From the NCBI GenBank assembly GCA_026770585.1, contig MU646331.1, positions 58,428 to 75,527 on the forward strand: a stretch of 17,100 nt of DNA, in the 5' to 3' direction. This document shows positions 14,601-17,100 of this stretch, one piece after another. Under the pieces are notes generated by a model. That model was not told the origin of the DNA, did not search any database, and saw only the letters and a list, made by a program, of their open reading frames with translations. Source of the DNA: Baffinella frigidus (Eukaryota > Cryptophyceae > Cryptomonadales > Baffinellaceae). The translations under genes and the position numbers were made by a program. Position 1 is the first letter of the stretch. Each line of letters starts with the position of its first letter.

Positions 14601-15166
14601 GGGCTGGCAAGGACCGGAACTCGAGCACAGCGAACGCCTTGCGGTTGGTGATGTTTTTGCTGGTCTTGACAACCTCGCACCGCTTCCCCTTGAGCTCCAC
14701 GAAGTCCCCCTGCAGGGGGGGGGGCGGCGAACTTCGTTGAGCTTTGTTTTCGCTGGAGCCCACAGCCAGAACGAGCCCAGCCAGAAACTTCTACGTGTGC
14801 CCCGCCACGCCTGCAGGCAAGCAAGGCCGCCCTGCTCTGAGTGCTTCAGGCTTCGCGGGCCATTGCGCAGGCGGCGTGAGCTAGGCCCAGGGGCTAGGCC
14901 AGGGACGGGGGTGGAGAGATCAGGCTGGAGGGGACCACCTTGCGGAGATCTCCGGCATCCACCTGCAAGAACCGCCGGCCGGTCCCGACCTCGCTCCACG
15001 GGAGCGCGGCCCTTCCCCGCCGCAGCTCGGCAAGCGTGGAGGATGCACCCACTCGGTGGACGTGGCTCGAGAGGACCGCAGCTGCCCGCTGGAGGGGGAC
15101 GGCCCGGTCCGCCCGCGGGATCGCCGCCGCAAACGTTCGCGCCAGCTGCACGCTGCTGCTCCGCAT
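8550..15166 (-). CDS. Organellar elongation factor P-like gene (8 exons, 250 aa)
   Basis: Proposed join on the minus strand: 15166-14939, 14709-14615, 14369-14304, 12663-12585, 12085-12021, 10888-10825, 8966-8925, 8663-8550. All introns are GT-AG and the frame is kept at each junction. EF-P rescues ribosomes stalled on polyproline by binding near the E site. Residues 1-65 are rich in Arg, Ala and Ser with almost no acids at the start, like a mitochondrial or plastid presequence. Residues 66-130 match the KOW-like N domain (DLRKGDFVELKGKRCEVV; then AF...FRDLVGN). Residues 131-193 match the central OB domain (KMTLLYHDGTTAFF, ETFEN, VDVPCELIG, GDPIYVEIP). Residues 200-250 match the shortened C domain (TKAALLANGETIAV, LKVDGR). 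Spacing between landmarks equals canonical EF-P at the 29-, 16- and 21-residue intervals I counted. The tip loop reads ITNRK, so Arg may replace the usual modified Lys. The last two exons are least sure: exon 7 could instead read through to TAA at 8885-8883. Confidence 0.8.
8684..8887. repeat. Head-switch telomeric array filling intron 7
   Basis: Plus-strand CCCTACA units (8684-8765) and degenerate CCCTAA units run up to about 8809. There the strand flips, ACCCCGGGTTTAGGG, and TTTAGGG/TTCAGGG units run to 8887. Most of the proposed 261-bp intron 7 is telomere-derived. Confidence 0.9.
8925..8966 (-). CDS. EF-P-like gene, exon 7
   Basis: The acceptor is GGTACAG at 8967. It codes VESTVVGGVKNTKA, then GTGCTC as donor at 8924. 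The donor was chosen because joining exon 8 gives TKAALLANGETIAV, equal in length to TKPATLETGAVVQV of canonical EF-P. Alternative: no splice, reading AVLANGKIVAVLTS to the TAA at 8885-8883, which would shorten the protein to 236 residues. Confidence 0.55.
9064..9128 (+). mobile_element. Family B left half (B6), in intron 6
   Basis: TACAGGGATACCTCGCTCAT, AAGAAACCGCCTCCC, CTACAGTAGGACCATGCA match the left half of B5. The right half is absent. About 20 bp upstream (GAGAGACAATTGTATTACAG) is shared with the flank of B4. Confidence 0.7.
9291..9371 (-). pseudogene. Two EF-P exon 7 start fragments (copies 7b, 7c)
   Basis: 7b: sense CCTGCAG then VKSTVVGF (start 9314). 7c: sense CTTGCAG then a G and TGAGTCTACGGTTGCAGGGG, equivalent to VESTVAGG with one shifted base. 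Each keeps its acceptor but loses identity after about eight codons. Confidence 0.65.
9395..9498. mobile_element. Foldback element family A, copy A5
   Basis: CTATCGCTTAAGTGGCCAGG at the left and CTGGCCACTTGAGGGGTA at the right. The core CCTAGGCAGGTCCTAGGGCC, CTACGGTAGGGCGTATGAGC matches A1 and A3. It lies in intron 6. Confidence 0.75.
9601..9694 (-). pseudogene. EF-P exon 7-8 fragment pair (copies 7d and 8d)
   Basis: Sense GTGCAG, then LESTVEGGTTRG (7d, from 9694), then 30-odd bases on ALLPNSRTIP (8d), against ALLANGETIA in exon 8. It continues with ACCAAGACCCTAAT, related to CACCAAGACCCTGAT in exon 8. It is the only extra copy that keeps material from both exons. Confidence 0.65.
9778..9843. 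pseudogene. Inverted pair of EF-P exon 7 start fragments (7e plus, 7f minus)
   Basis: 9778-9802 on the plus strand reads CGCAG then VKSTEVGFG. 9819-9843 on the minus strand reads CTTAG then VESTVEGGF. The two copies face each other and can fold into a hairpin. 7e is the only copy opposite in orientation to the gene. Confidence 0.65.
9861..9989. mobile_element. Foldback element family D (D2)
   Basis: GAGAGGACCAAATGATCGAT at the left and CCATTTGGTCCTCCCGCGAG, GGTTGGTGG at the right are family D ends. Inside is a perfect 20-bp hairpin at 9896-9942 (ATTTACCCCGACAGACCCCC and its inverse). Confidence 0.75.
9991..10018 (-). pseudogene. EF-P exon 7 start fragment (copy 7g)
   Basis: Sense CTCCTTAG then codons VQSTVERGH. 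It matches the exon 7 start VESTVVGG with its acceptor. It is nearly identical to 7f (9819-9843), and the two flank foldback D2. Confidence 0.7.
10258..10341. mobile_element. Foldback E2 in intron 6
   Basis: CGATTTGCAACGAAAATTACTGCAC at the left (25 bp) pairs with GTGTAGTAATTTTCGGTGCAAATCCG-like sequence at the right. The inner GAAAATTACTRCAC arm is shared with E1. Short CCCTAAA runs (10148-10236) precede it. Confidence 0.75.
10438..10545 (-). repeat. Dispersed repeat K, copy 3
   Basis: ACCCTACGGTAGGCAATCCG, TAGGGACA, TCCTACGGATCTTCTCACCG and CCAGAAAATCCCTTCG parallel 828-932. It lies in intron 6. Confidence 0.6.
10636..10672. repeat. Hairpin H
   Basis: GTCACATGGCTACACG and CGTGTAGCCACGTGAC are inverted with a 5-base loop. 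It lies in intron 6. Confidence 0.85.
10768..10820 (+). repeat. Interstitial telomeric array at the exon 6 donor
   Basis: TTCAGGG and TTTAGGG units start about 4 bp past the GTAATA donor in the sense direction. The short fragment 10745-10762 beyond it (sense GAGATTCCGGACA, EIPDT) is another partial copy of exon 6. Confidence 0.9.
10825..10888 (-). CDS. EF-P-like gene, exon 6
   Basis: The acceptor is CCCCGTGGCAG at 10889. It codes IHTSENGDPIYVEIPDKLKCK and ends before the donor GTAATA at 10824. GxPIxVExP is one of the best conserved EF-P segments. Telomeric arrays sit immediately on both sides, at 10898 and at 10768-10820. Confidence 0.85.
10898..11001 (+). repeat. Interstitial telomeric array at the exon 6 acceptor
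   Basis: About 15 units of TTTAGGG/TTCAGGG on the plus strand end about 9 bp from the exon 6 acceptor. In the sense direction the last part of intron 5 is CCCTAAACCCTGAACCCC followed by GTGGCAG. Confidence 0.95.
11298..11337 (-). pseudogene. EF-P exon 6 copy (6b)
   Basis: Sense codons IHAFKSGDPINVET match IHTSENGDPIYVEI of exon 6. The acceptor context CCCCGTGGAAG is retained against CCCCGTGGCAG. After ET the sequence diverges and the exon 6 donor is lost. Confidence 0.75.
11341..11425 (+). repeat. Interstitial telomeric array between exon copies 5c and 6b
   Basis: About 12 units of TTTAGGG and close variants on the plus strand. Together with short flanks it forms an intron-like spacer of about 110 bp between copies 5c and 6b. 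Confidence 0.95.
11448..11512 (-). pseudogene. EF-P exon 5 copy (5c)
   Basis: Sense codons CELIGDAFVWLQDADCLC differ from exon 5 by an in-frame loss of one Asp codon and a few substitutions. The GTGTGT donor is kept. Upstream of CEL the frame meets a TAA, so this copy cannot replace exon 5 unless a new acceptor is used. Confidence 0.75.
11836..11892 (-). pseudogene. EF-P exon 5 fragment (copy 5b)
   Basis: Sense codons PDARVWLQVDADCLC match GDSLVWLQDDADCLC, with an intact GTGCGT donor region at the same place. The first third has diverged and no acceptor is seen. It lies 185 bp downstream of working exon 5, in intron 5. Confidence 0.75.
12021..12085 (-). CDS. EF-P-like gene, exon 5
   Basis: The acceptor is AAATGCAG at 12086. 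It codes VDVPCELIGDSLVWLQDDAD, C and the first two bases of Leu-178, then GTGTGT at 12020. I/V-x-V-P-x-E-L-x-G is the EF-P inter-domain segment. Of three overlapping donors (12020, 12018, 12016), only the first joins exon 6 in frame. Two further copies follow downstream in intron 5. Confidence 0.8.
12093..12236. mobile_element. AT-rich foldback E1 at the exon 5 acceptor
   Basis: TTCATAGGAAAACGGTTTTA, ATTTAAAC at the left pairs with GTTTTAAATTAAAACCGTTT, CCCTATGAG at the right. A nested pair, GAAATTTACTACAC and GTGTAGTAATTTTC, matches the E2 foldback at 10258-10341. It ends 7 bp from the acceptor AG of exon 5, so it must contain that intron's branch region. Confidence 0.8.
12464..12482 (-). 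pseudogene. EF-P exon 4 3'-end fragment
   Basis: Sense strand AAGATCTTTGAGAATGTGTG matches the exon 4 end ACCTTTGAGAATGTGCG, including the donor. It is separated from exon 4 by a TTTGGTG minisatellite (12487-12550). It could also act as an alternative donor region. Confidence 0.55.
12585..12663 (-). CDS. EF-P-like gene, exon 4 (central OB domain)
   Basis: The acceptor is CCTCGCAG at 12664. It completes Trp-130, then codes ATKTKMTLLYHDGTTAFFQH and PETFEN. MxxLYxDGxxxxF and ETFE are hallmark positions of the EF-P central domain. The donor is GTGCGC at 12584, phase 0. A partial copy of the exon end (KIFEN then GTGTGT) is at 12464-12482. Confidence 0.85.
12671..12782 (+). repeat. GGTTTGG/GGTTTCG minisatellite in intron 3
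   Basis: Tandem 7-mers GGGTTTC and GGGTTTG, telomere-like with one substitution, directly precede exon 4 in the sense direction (sense reads CCCAAAC/CGAAACC). The acceptor CCCTCGCAG at 12664 is derived from this array edge. Confidence 0.85.
12834..12875 (+). repeat. Dispersed repeat L, copy 3
   Basis: GTAAAGTTAATTCTACCCGG, GAAACACGCCTAAAGTG. It lies in intron 3, followed by GGAATTGGAGCCGTT, a short string also seen at 16476. Confidence 0.6.
13027..13184. mobile_element. Long foldback F in intron 3
   Basis: GATCTTATCTCA, AAGGGATTCTAAAATT and TTTTCTTAAGTCAATTCC on the left pair with the inverse on the right (GGAATTGACTTAAGAAAACG, AATTTTAGAATCCCTTTTCT, GAGATAAGATC). The arms are about 50 bp and almost perfect. 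AATTC/TTGACTTA segments link it to other short elements here. No coding potential. Confidence 0.85.
13251..13340 (+). repeat. Dispersed repeat N, copy 2
   Basis: Counterpart of 222-312 near the telomere: CGCCATAAA, TTTGTACTGGAGTT, ATGTGTTTTATGGCGAGCC and CTTTACTCAGGCAG in order. It lies in intron 3. Confidence 0.6.
13794..13934 (-). pseudogene. EF-P exon 3 fragment (copy 3c) fused to foldback J
   Basis: 13794-13831 reads TLRFDQKIEKIW in the exon 3 frame, with GTACCA in place of the donor. It abuts a foldback (13832-13934: CCTCATCTATTCGCC and GGCGAATTGATGAGG ends, poly-C/poly-G and CAATTTCTAATGTGAATTT arms). Copies 3b and 3c lie just outside each side of this foldback. Confidence 0.75.
13973..14010 (-). 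pseudogene. EF-P exon 3 fragment (copy 3b)
   Basis: In the exon 3 frame it reads TLRFVQKIGKIW, against TIRVDQKIEKIW in the working exon, and keeps a GTAAGC donor. The upstream half of the exon and its acceptor are missing. It lies in intron 3. Confidence 0.75.
14014..14118 (+). repeat. Dispersed repeat K, copy 4
   Basis: CTACGAAGGGATTTTCGCC, CCTTATCCGTAGGAAC, CCCCTATGTCCCTACGGG and TGCCTACCGTAGGATCCTA match 1537-1638 in order. It lies within intron 3. Confidence 0.6.
14162..14292. mobile_element. Foldback element family M, copy M2 (in intron 3)
   Basis: GCCACGCCAGAGT at the left and ATTCTGGCGTGGC (antisense of GCCACGCCAGA) at the right are inverted ends. The interior shares CTTTTGAAAACCACTGCCTT, GAGGAGAAATTGACTTT and CATTCCAAGA with M1 (5373-5500). 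It begins about 11 bp after the exon 3 donor in the sense direction. Confidence 0.7.
14304..14369 (-). CDS. EF-P-like gene, exon 3
   Basis: The acceptor is CTCTCCGGCAG at 14370. It codes DLVGNAKRNETIRVDQKIEKI and ends TG before the strong donor GTACGT at 14303. ETxRxDxKIE corresponds to the ETVF.ADDK.E region of EF-P. 66 bp. Two damaged copies of its 3' half with donor sites lie at 13794 and 13973. Confidence 0.85.
14398..14583 (+). repeat. Interstitial telomeric array inside intron 2
   Basis: About 25 units of TTTAGGG on the plus strand, with TTCAGGG and TTTGGGG variants, fill about three quarters of the 245-bp intron 14370-14614. In the sense direction of the gene the intron therefore reads CCCTAAA. 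The last unit is about 25 bp from the acceptor. Confidence 0.95.
14615..14709 (-). CDS. EF-P-like gene, exon 2 (KOW-like core)
   Basis: The acceptor is a pyrimidine run then CTGCAG at 14710. It codes GDFVELKGKRCEVVKTSKN, then ITNRKAFAVLEF plus two bases of the Arg codon. The donor is GTCCTT at 14614, a weak match, chosen because exon 3 then restores the conserved Arg-Asp-Leu. 95 bp. Confidence 0.8.
14939..15166 (-). CDS. EF-P-like gene, exon 1 (targeting peptide and start of N domain)
   Basis: Starts at the ATG complementary to 15164-15166 with MRSSSVQLARTFAAAIPRA, an amphipathic Arg/Ala/Ser-rich leader without acids until residue 20. It ends VDAGDLRK before the donor GTGGTC at 14938. DLRK is the usual EF-P opening. 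A true signal peptide core is absent, which argues for a mitochondrial destination over a complex-plastid one. 76 codons, phase 0. Confidence 0.75.
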
Positions 15167-15299
15167 CCTCGCGGCGGCAGATGAAGGGGGACTGGCGGGT
15201 TCCTCGCCTCCTTCCTCCCGGGTCGGATTTTGGGGAACTCCGCCACCCTGGAAGATTGCGCGGCGCGCTGTTCACCGCGCCATCCGCTCTCTTCAGCCG
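15167..15299. promoter_or_regulatory. Putative bidirectional promoter region
   Basis: 133 bp separate the EF-P-like ATG (minus) from the ATG of the secreted-protein gene (plus). The stretch is GC-rich with CCTCCTTCCTCCCGGG and no TATA box or other element I can identify. Divergent transcription is inferred from gene layout only. Confidence 0.4.
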
Positions 15300-15387
15300 A
15301 TGGTCAGCGCTCAGCGAGCGCGGGGCGGGGCGCTCCTCCTCCTCCTGCTTGCTCTGGTCGCTGGGAACGAGACGGAGACAGAGCAAT
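15300..15387 (+). CDS. Secreted-protein gene, exon 1 (signal peptide)
   Basis: The ATG at 15300 opens MVSAQRARGGALLLLLLALV, AGNETETEQ: a short positive N-region, a hydrophobic Leu run, then an AG cleavage context. This is a textbook signal peptide for ER entry, or the first part of a complex-plastid bipartite leader. Exon 1 ends with one base of the next codon before the donor GTATGC at 15388. The intron is 145 bp. Confidence 0.65.
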
Positions 15388-15532
15388 GTATGCCTCGACT
15401 ATTCACCTATCCTCTGCGCGATCTCTGAAAGAACGATGCGCGCAGAGGGCGTAGGCGAGGCCAGGGAGTGCGAGAACAGTGGCGTGCCGCCCATGCCCCC
15501 AGCCGCGTGACCCCCCCTTCTCCGAAACGCAG

Positions 15533-15741
15533 GCTTCCAGGTGGTGCACCCACCGAGGGACTACATCCTGGACGTGCCTGAGGAGCAGGGCGCGCTCGAC
15601 GTGCTGCTGCGCATCAACTGCGGCGGGGAGCAAGGTCTGGCTCTGCCTCAGCTGAGGCTATTTGGGCTCACCAATGCCCGGGTTCTTTTCCACTGGGAAG
15701 TTGACGGGTTTGTGCTGCACACCCAGCTTGTCAACAGCTAG
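15533..15741 (+). CDS. Secreted-protein gene, exon 2
   Basis: The acceptor is CCTTCTCCGAAACGCAG at 15532. Joining to exon 1 forms a Cys codon and continues FQVVHPPRDYILDVPEEQGA, then LDVLLRINCGG, LRLFGLTNARVLFHWEVDGF and VLHTQLVNS to TAG at 15741. The spliced product is 98 residues. Composition and codon use look genuinely coding, but I do not recognise the family. The gene may instead splice out before the TAG (for example at GTCAAC, 15730) and continue into downstream exons such as 16532-16682. Confidence 0.65.
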
Positions 15742-15761
15742 AAGGTGTGGCTGGCGTGTGC

Positions 15762-15906
15762 CCACCCTCACGGGGGGACCAAATCGATGATTTTCAATTT
15801 CCTAATTCCTATGGAAAATGGCTCCACCACAGGCGCATTCGCCTGGCTGCCCGGGTATTCCTGAGACTCAAAATGGACGATTTGGTCCCTTCGTGAGGGT
15901 TGGTGG
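15762..15906. mobile_element. Foldback element family D (D3)
   Basis: CCACCCTCACGGGGGGACCA, AATCGATGATTTTC at the left pairs with AAATGGACGATTTGGTCCCT, TCGTGAGGGTTGGTGG at the right. An inner AGGCGCATTCGCCT palindrome marks the centre. It begins 20 bp after the TAG of the secreted-protein gene. Confidence 0.75.
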
Positions 15907-15954
15907 TCCCATTCTCACGCAGCAGAGTCTGGGCCAGGCATCAATCAACCTAAT

Positions 15955-16100
15955 CCGGGGACATGTTTAATTTAAAAGAAAATGGATCCCTGTTTATTCA
16001 TAGGGGTTGGACGGAGGTTAATTAGGGCCCTAAGAAAATTTAGTCAGGACCAGAAGCCGGTTTGATAGGCCATTTTCTTTTAAATTGAACATGTTCCCGG
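15955..16100. mobile_element. AT-rich foldback G
   Basis: CCGGGGACATGTTTAATTTA, AAAGAAAATGG at the left pairs with CCATTTTCTTTTAAATTGAA, CATGTTCCCGG at the right: arms of about 31 bp, nearly perfect. No coding sequence is present. Confidence 0.85.
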
Positions 16101-16162
16101 ATGAAACCGTGCATGCACCTCACAGCCTAGTGTTGCTTTTTGGGGGCCCAGCGTGGTTTTAC

Positions 16163-16447
16163 GTTGCTGGCTCACTCCGTGCGTGTGCCCAACCCCTAAA
16201 CCGTAAACCTTATCCCGAATCCCTGAACCCTACTCCCTGAACCCTAGAGTTGAGCGATTACGTCTGCGCGGCAGCATCACCAGCGGACATGGATTTTTGC
16301 CGTACGGCAACTTTTGATTGCCCACCATCACGTCTAAAGTATTGTCTCGCGTTGCTGTCTCACACCGTGCGTATGCCCAAACCCCTGATACCTAATCCCT
16401 GACCCCTTATCCCTCACCCCGTGGGCAGTATCACCAGCGGGATACTT
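16163..16447 (+). repeat. Degenerate telomeric sequence with two duplicated segments
   Basis: GTTGCTGGCTCACTCCGTGC (16163) recurs as GTTGCTGTCTCACACCGTGC (16351), each followed by GTRTGCCCAA and CCCTAAA-like units. GGCAGCATCACCAGCGGA (16270) recurs as GGCAGTATCACCAGCGGG (16425). AG and GTGCGT next to these segments look like splice signals, so they may be degenerate exon copies of the plus-strand gene. I see no clear protein family. Confidence 0.5.
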
Positions 16448-16531
16448 TGAGGCCGGTTTGAACTTCGCCTGTGGTTGGAATTGGAGCCGTTTGTTACCGA
16501 TGTCGTAACAGGGGGGGCTGTGGGTTTCCAG

Positions 16532-16682
16532 TAGCAGCGGGCATGCTTCGCGTCTTCTCCGCGACAGGCAACGGGACCGCGGGGGGGGCGGCGATCTGGG
16601 AGGTGGAGGTCAAGGGGGGGGAGGAGATGTTTGAGGTTCGCTGGGTGATCCATCGCTCGGAGCACTGGTGGGATTGCCCAGG
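16532..16682 (+). CDS. Probable internal exon, unknown protein
   Basis: The acceptor is GGGTTTCCAG at 16531 and the donor GTGAAG at 16683. The open frame between codes AAGMLRVFSATGNGTAGGAA, then IWEVEVKGGEEMFEVRWVIH and RSEHWWDCP (151 bp). The Trp/Val/Glu-rich alternation suggests beta strands. It may continue the secreted-protein gene that starts at 15300, but no exon in between is certain. The last 69 bp are duplicated at 16896-16964. Confidence 0.5.
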
Positions 16683-16732
16683 GTGAAGGGGGGTTGCGAC
16701 AAGTGTGTGTTGTCGATTGCGGTCGCGCGCTC

Positions 16733-16885
16733 TCTATCTCGCTCTCGCTTTCTCGCGCGTTCTCTCTTTCGCTCGCTCGCTCTCGCTCTTTCTCTCTCTC
16801 TCGCTTTCTCTCTCTCTCTCTCGCGCGCGCTCTCTCGCGCTCTCTCACTCACACACGCACACACACACACACACACACACGCATC
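16733..16885 (+). repeat. CT/CG microsatellite followed by (CA)n
   Basis: CTCTCGCTTTCTCGCG-type tract, then ACACACGC(AC)n from 16850. Arg/Glu-rich or Ser/Leu-rich frames across it are repeat translation. Confidence 0.95.
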
Positions 16886-16895
16886 TCCTCTCTCG

Positions 16896-16964
16896 AGGAG
16901 ATGTTTGAGGTTCGCTGGGTGATCGATCGCTCGGAGCACTGGTGGGATTGCCCAGGGTTAGGGG
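16896..16964 (+). pseudogene. Duplicated exon end (copy of 16614-16682)
   Basis: GAGATGTTTGAGGTTCGCTG through TGCCCAGG is repeated with one substitution (His codon to Asp codon), followed by GTTAGG instead of GTGAAG. The first ~80 bp of the exon are replaced by CA repeat. It may be an alternative tandem exon or a broken copy. Confidence 0.7.
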
Positions 16965-16993
16965 GAACAGTTACTAGTGTTTGTTGATTGTAG

Positions 16994-16997
<4 letters not shown>

Positions 16998-17031
<34 letters not shown>

Positions 17032-17100
17032 GCTCGAGCGCGCTCGCGCGCATTCATAAGACTCTCTCTCTCTCTCTCTCTCTCTCTCGCTCTCTCTCTC
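16998..17100 (+). repeat. (CT)n microsatellite to window edge
   Basis: (CT)n with a short CGAGCGCGCTCGCGCGCATT interruption. It follows the duplicated exon end just as the 16733 tract follows the first, so exon end plus CT tract is a duplicated unit of roughly 280 bp. Confidence 0.95.

Noticed and set aside
14565-15386. 273-residue minus-strand frame
   Set aside because: Overlaps EF-P exons 1 and 2 in a different frame and ends inside telomeric repeats; Arg/Pro/Gly-rich with no family features.
14584-15510. 308-residue plus-strand frame, the longest in the window
   Set aside because: It is antisense to EF-P exons 1 and 2 and runs through the divergent promoter. It has the Arg/Pro/Ala bias expected of a GC-rich shadow frame.
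15533-15741. Assigning the secreted protein to a glycosyltransferase or lectin family
   Set aside because: The sequence has a plausible beta-rich pattern but no motif I can name; a family label would be a guess.
16414-16939. Arg/Glu/Ser-rich frames of 109-144 residues
   Set aside because: Translation of CT/GA microsatellites.

Overview
This is a chromosome end from a eukaryote. The first ~194 bases are an almost pure (CCCTAAA)n array, the C-rich strand of a plant/alga-type TTTAGGG telomere, running inward from the left edge. Both credible genes need GT-AG splicing. The coding sequence is GC-rich, and predicted proteins carry signal peptides or an organelle-type presequence. I infer a unicellular alga or other protist with TTTAGGG telomeres; the sequence does not fix the lineage.

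Layout. 1-194: terminal telomere. 195-8280: subtelomere with almost no genes, built from short foldback (MITE-like) elements in several families, short direct repeats, microsatellites and one intronless secreted-protein gene (2840-3436, minus) beside a terminal-inverted-repeat structure (2131-4216). 8280-15166: a minus-strand gene I reconstruct as an organellar elongation factor P (EF-P/YeiP family). It has 8 exons, a 250-residue product and 6.6 kb of span. Its introns contain interstitial telomeric arrays, foldback elements and many broken copies of the gene's own exons. 15300-15741: a divergent plus-strand gene whose 5' part encodes a small secreted protein of unknown function, starting only 133 bp from the EF-P start. 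15742-17100: foldbacks, degenerate telomeric sequence, a probable further plus-strand exon (16532-16682) with a duplicated end (16896-16964), and long CT/CA microsatellites reaching the window edge.

The EF-P reconstruction is the main result. Single reading frames show only fragments. Joining eight pieces at AG/GT boundaries keeps the frame at every junction and gives an EF-P-length protein in which all three domains align with the family nearly residue for residue. At least a dozen extra fragments of exons 3, 5, 6, 7 and 8 lie in its introns or just downstream, several still with their splice site. One exon 5+6 pair, separated by a ~110-bp telomere-repeat intron, sits inside its own inverted-repeat element. 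Telomeric arrays, foldbacks and exon duplicates are therefore interleaved inside one housekeeping-type gene. All identifications are by eye; no database search was run.
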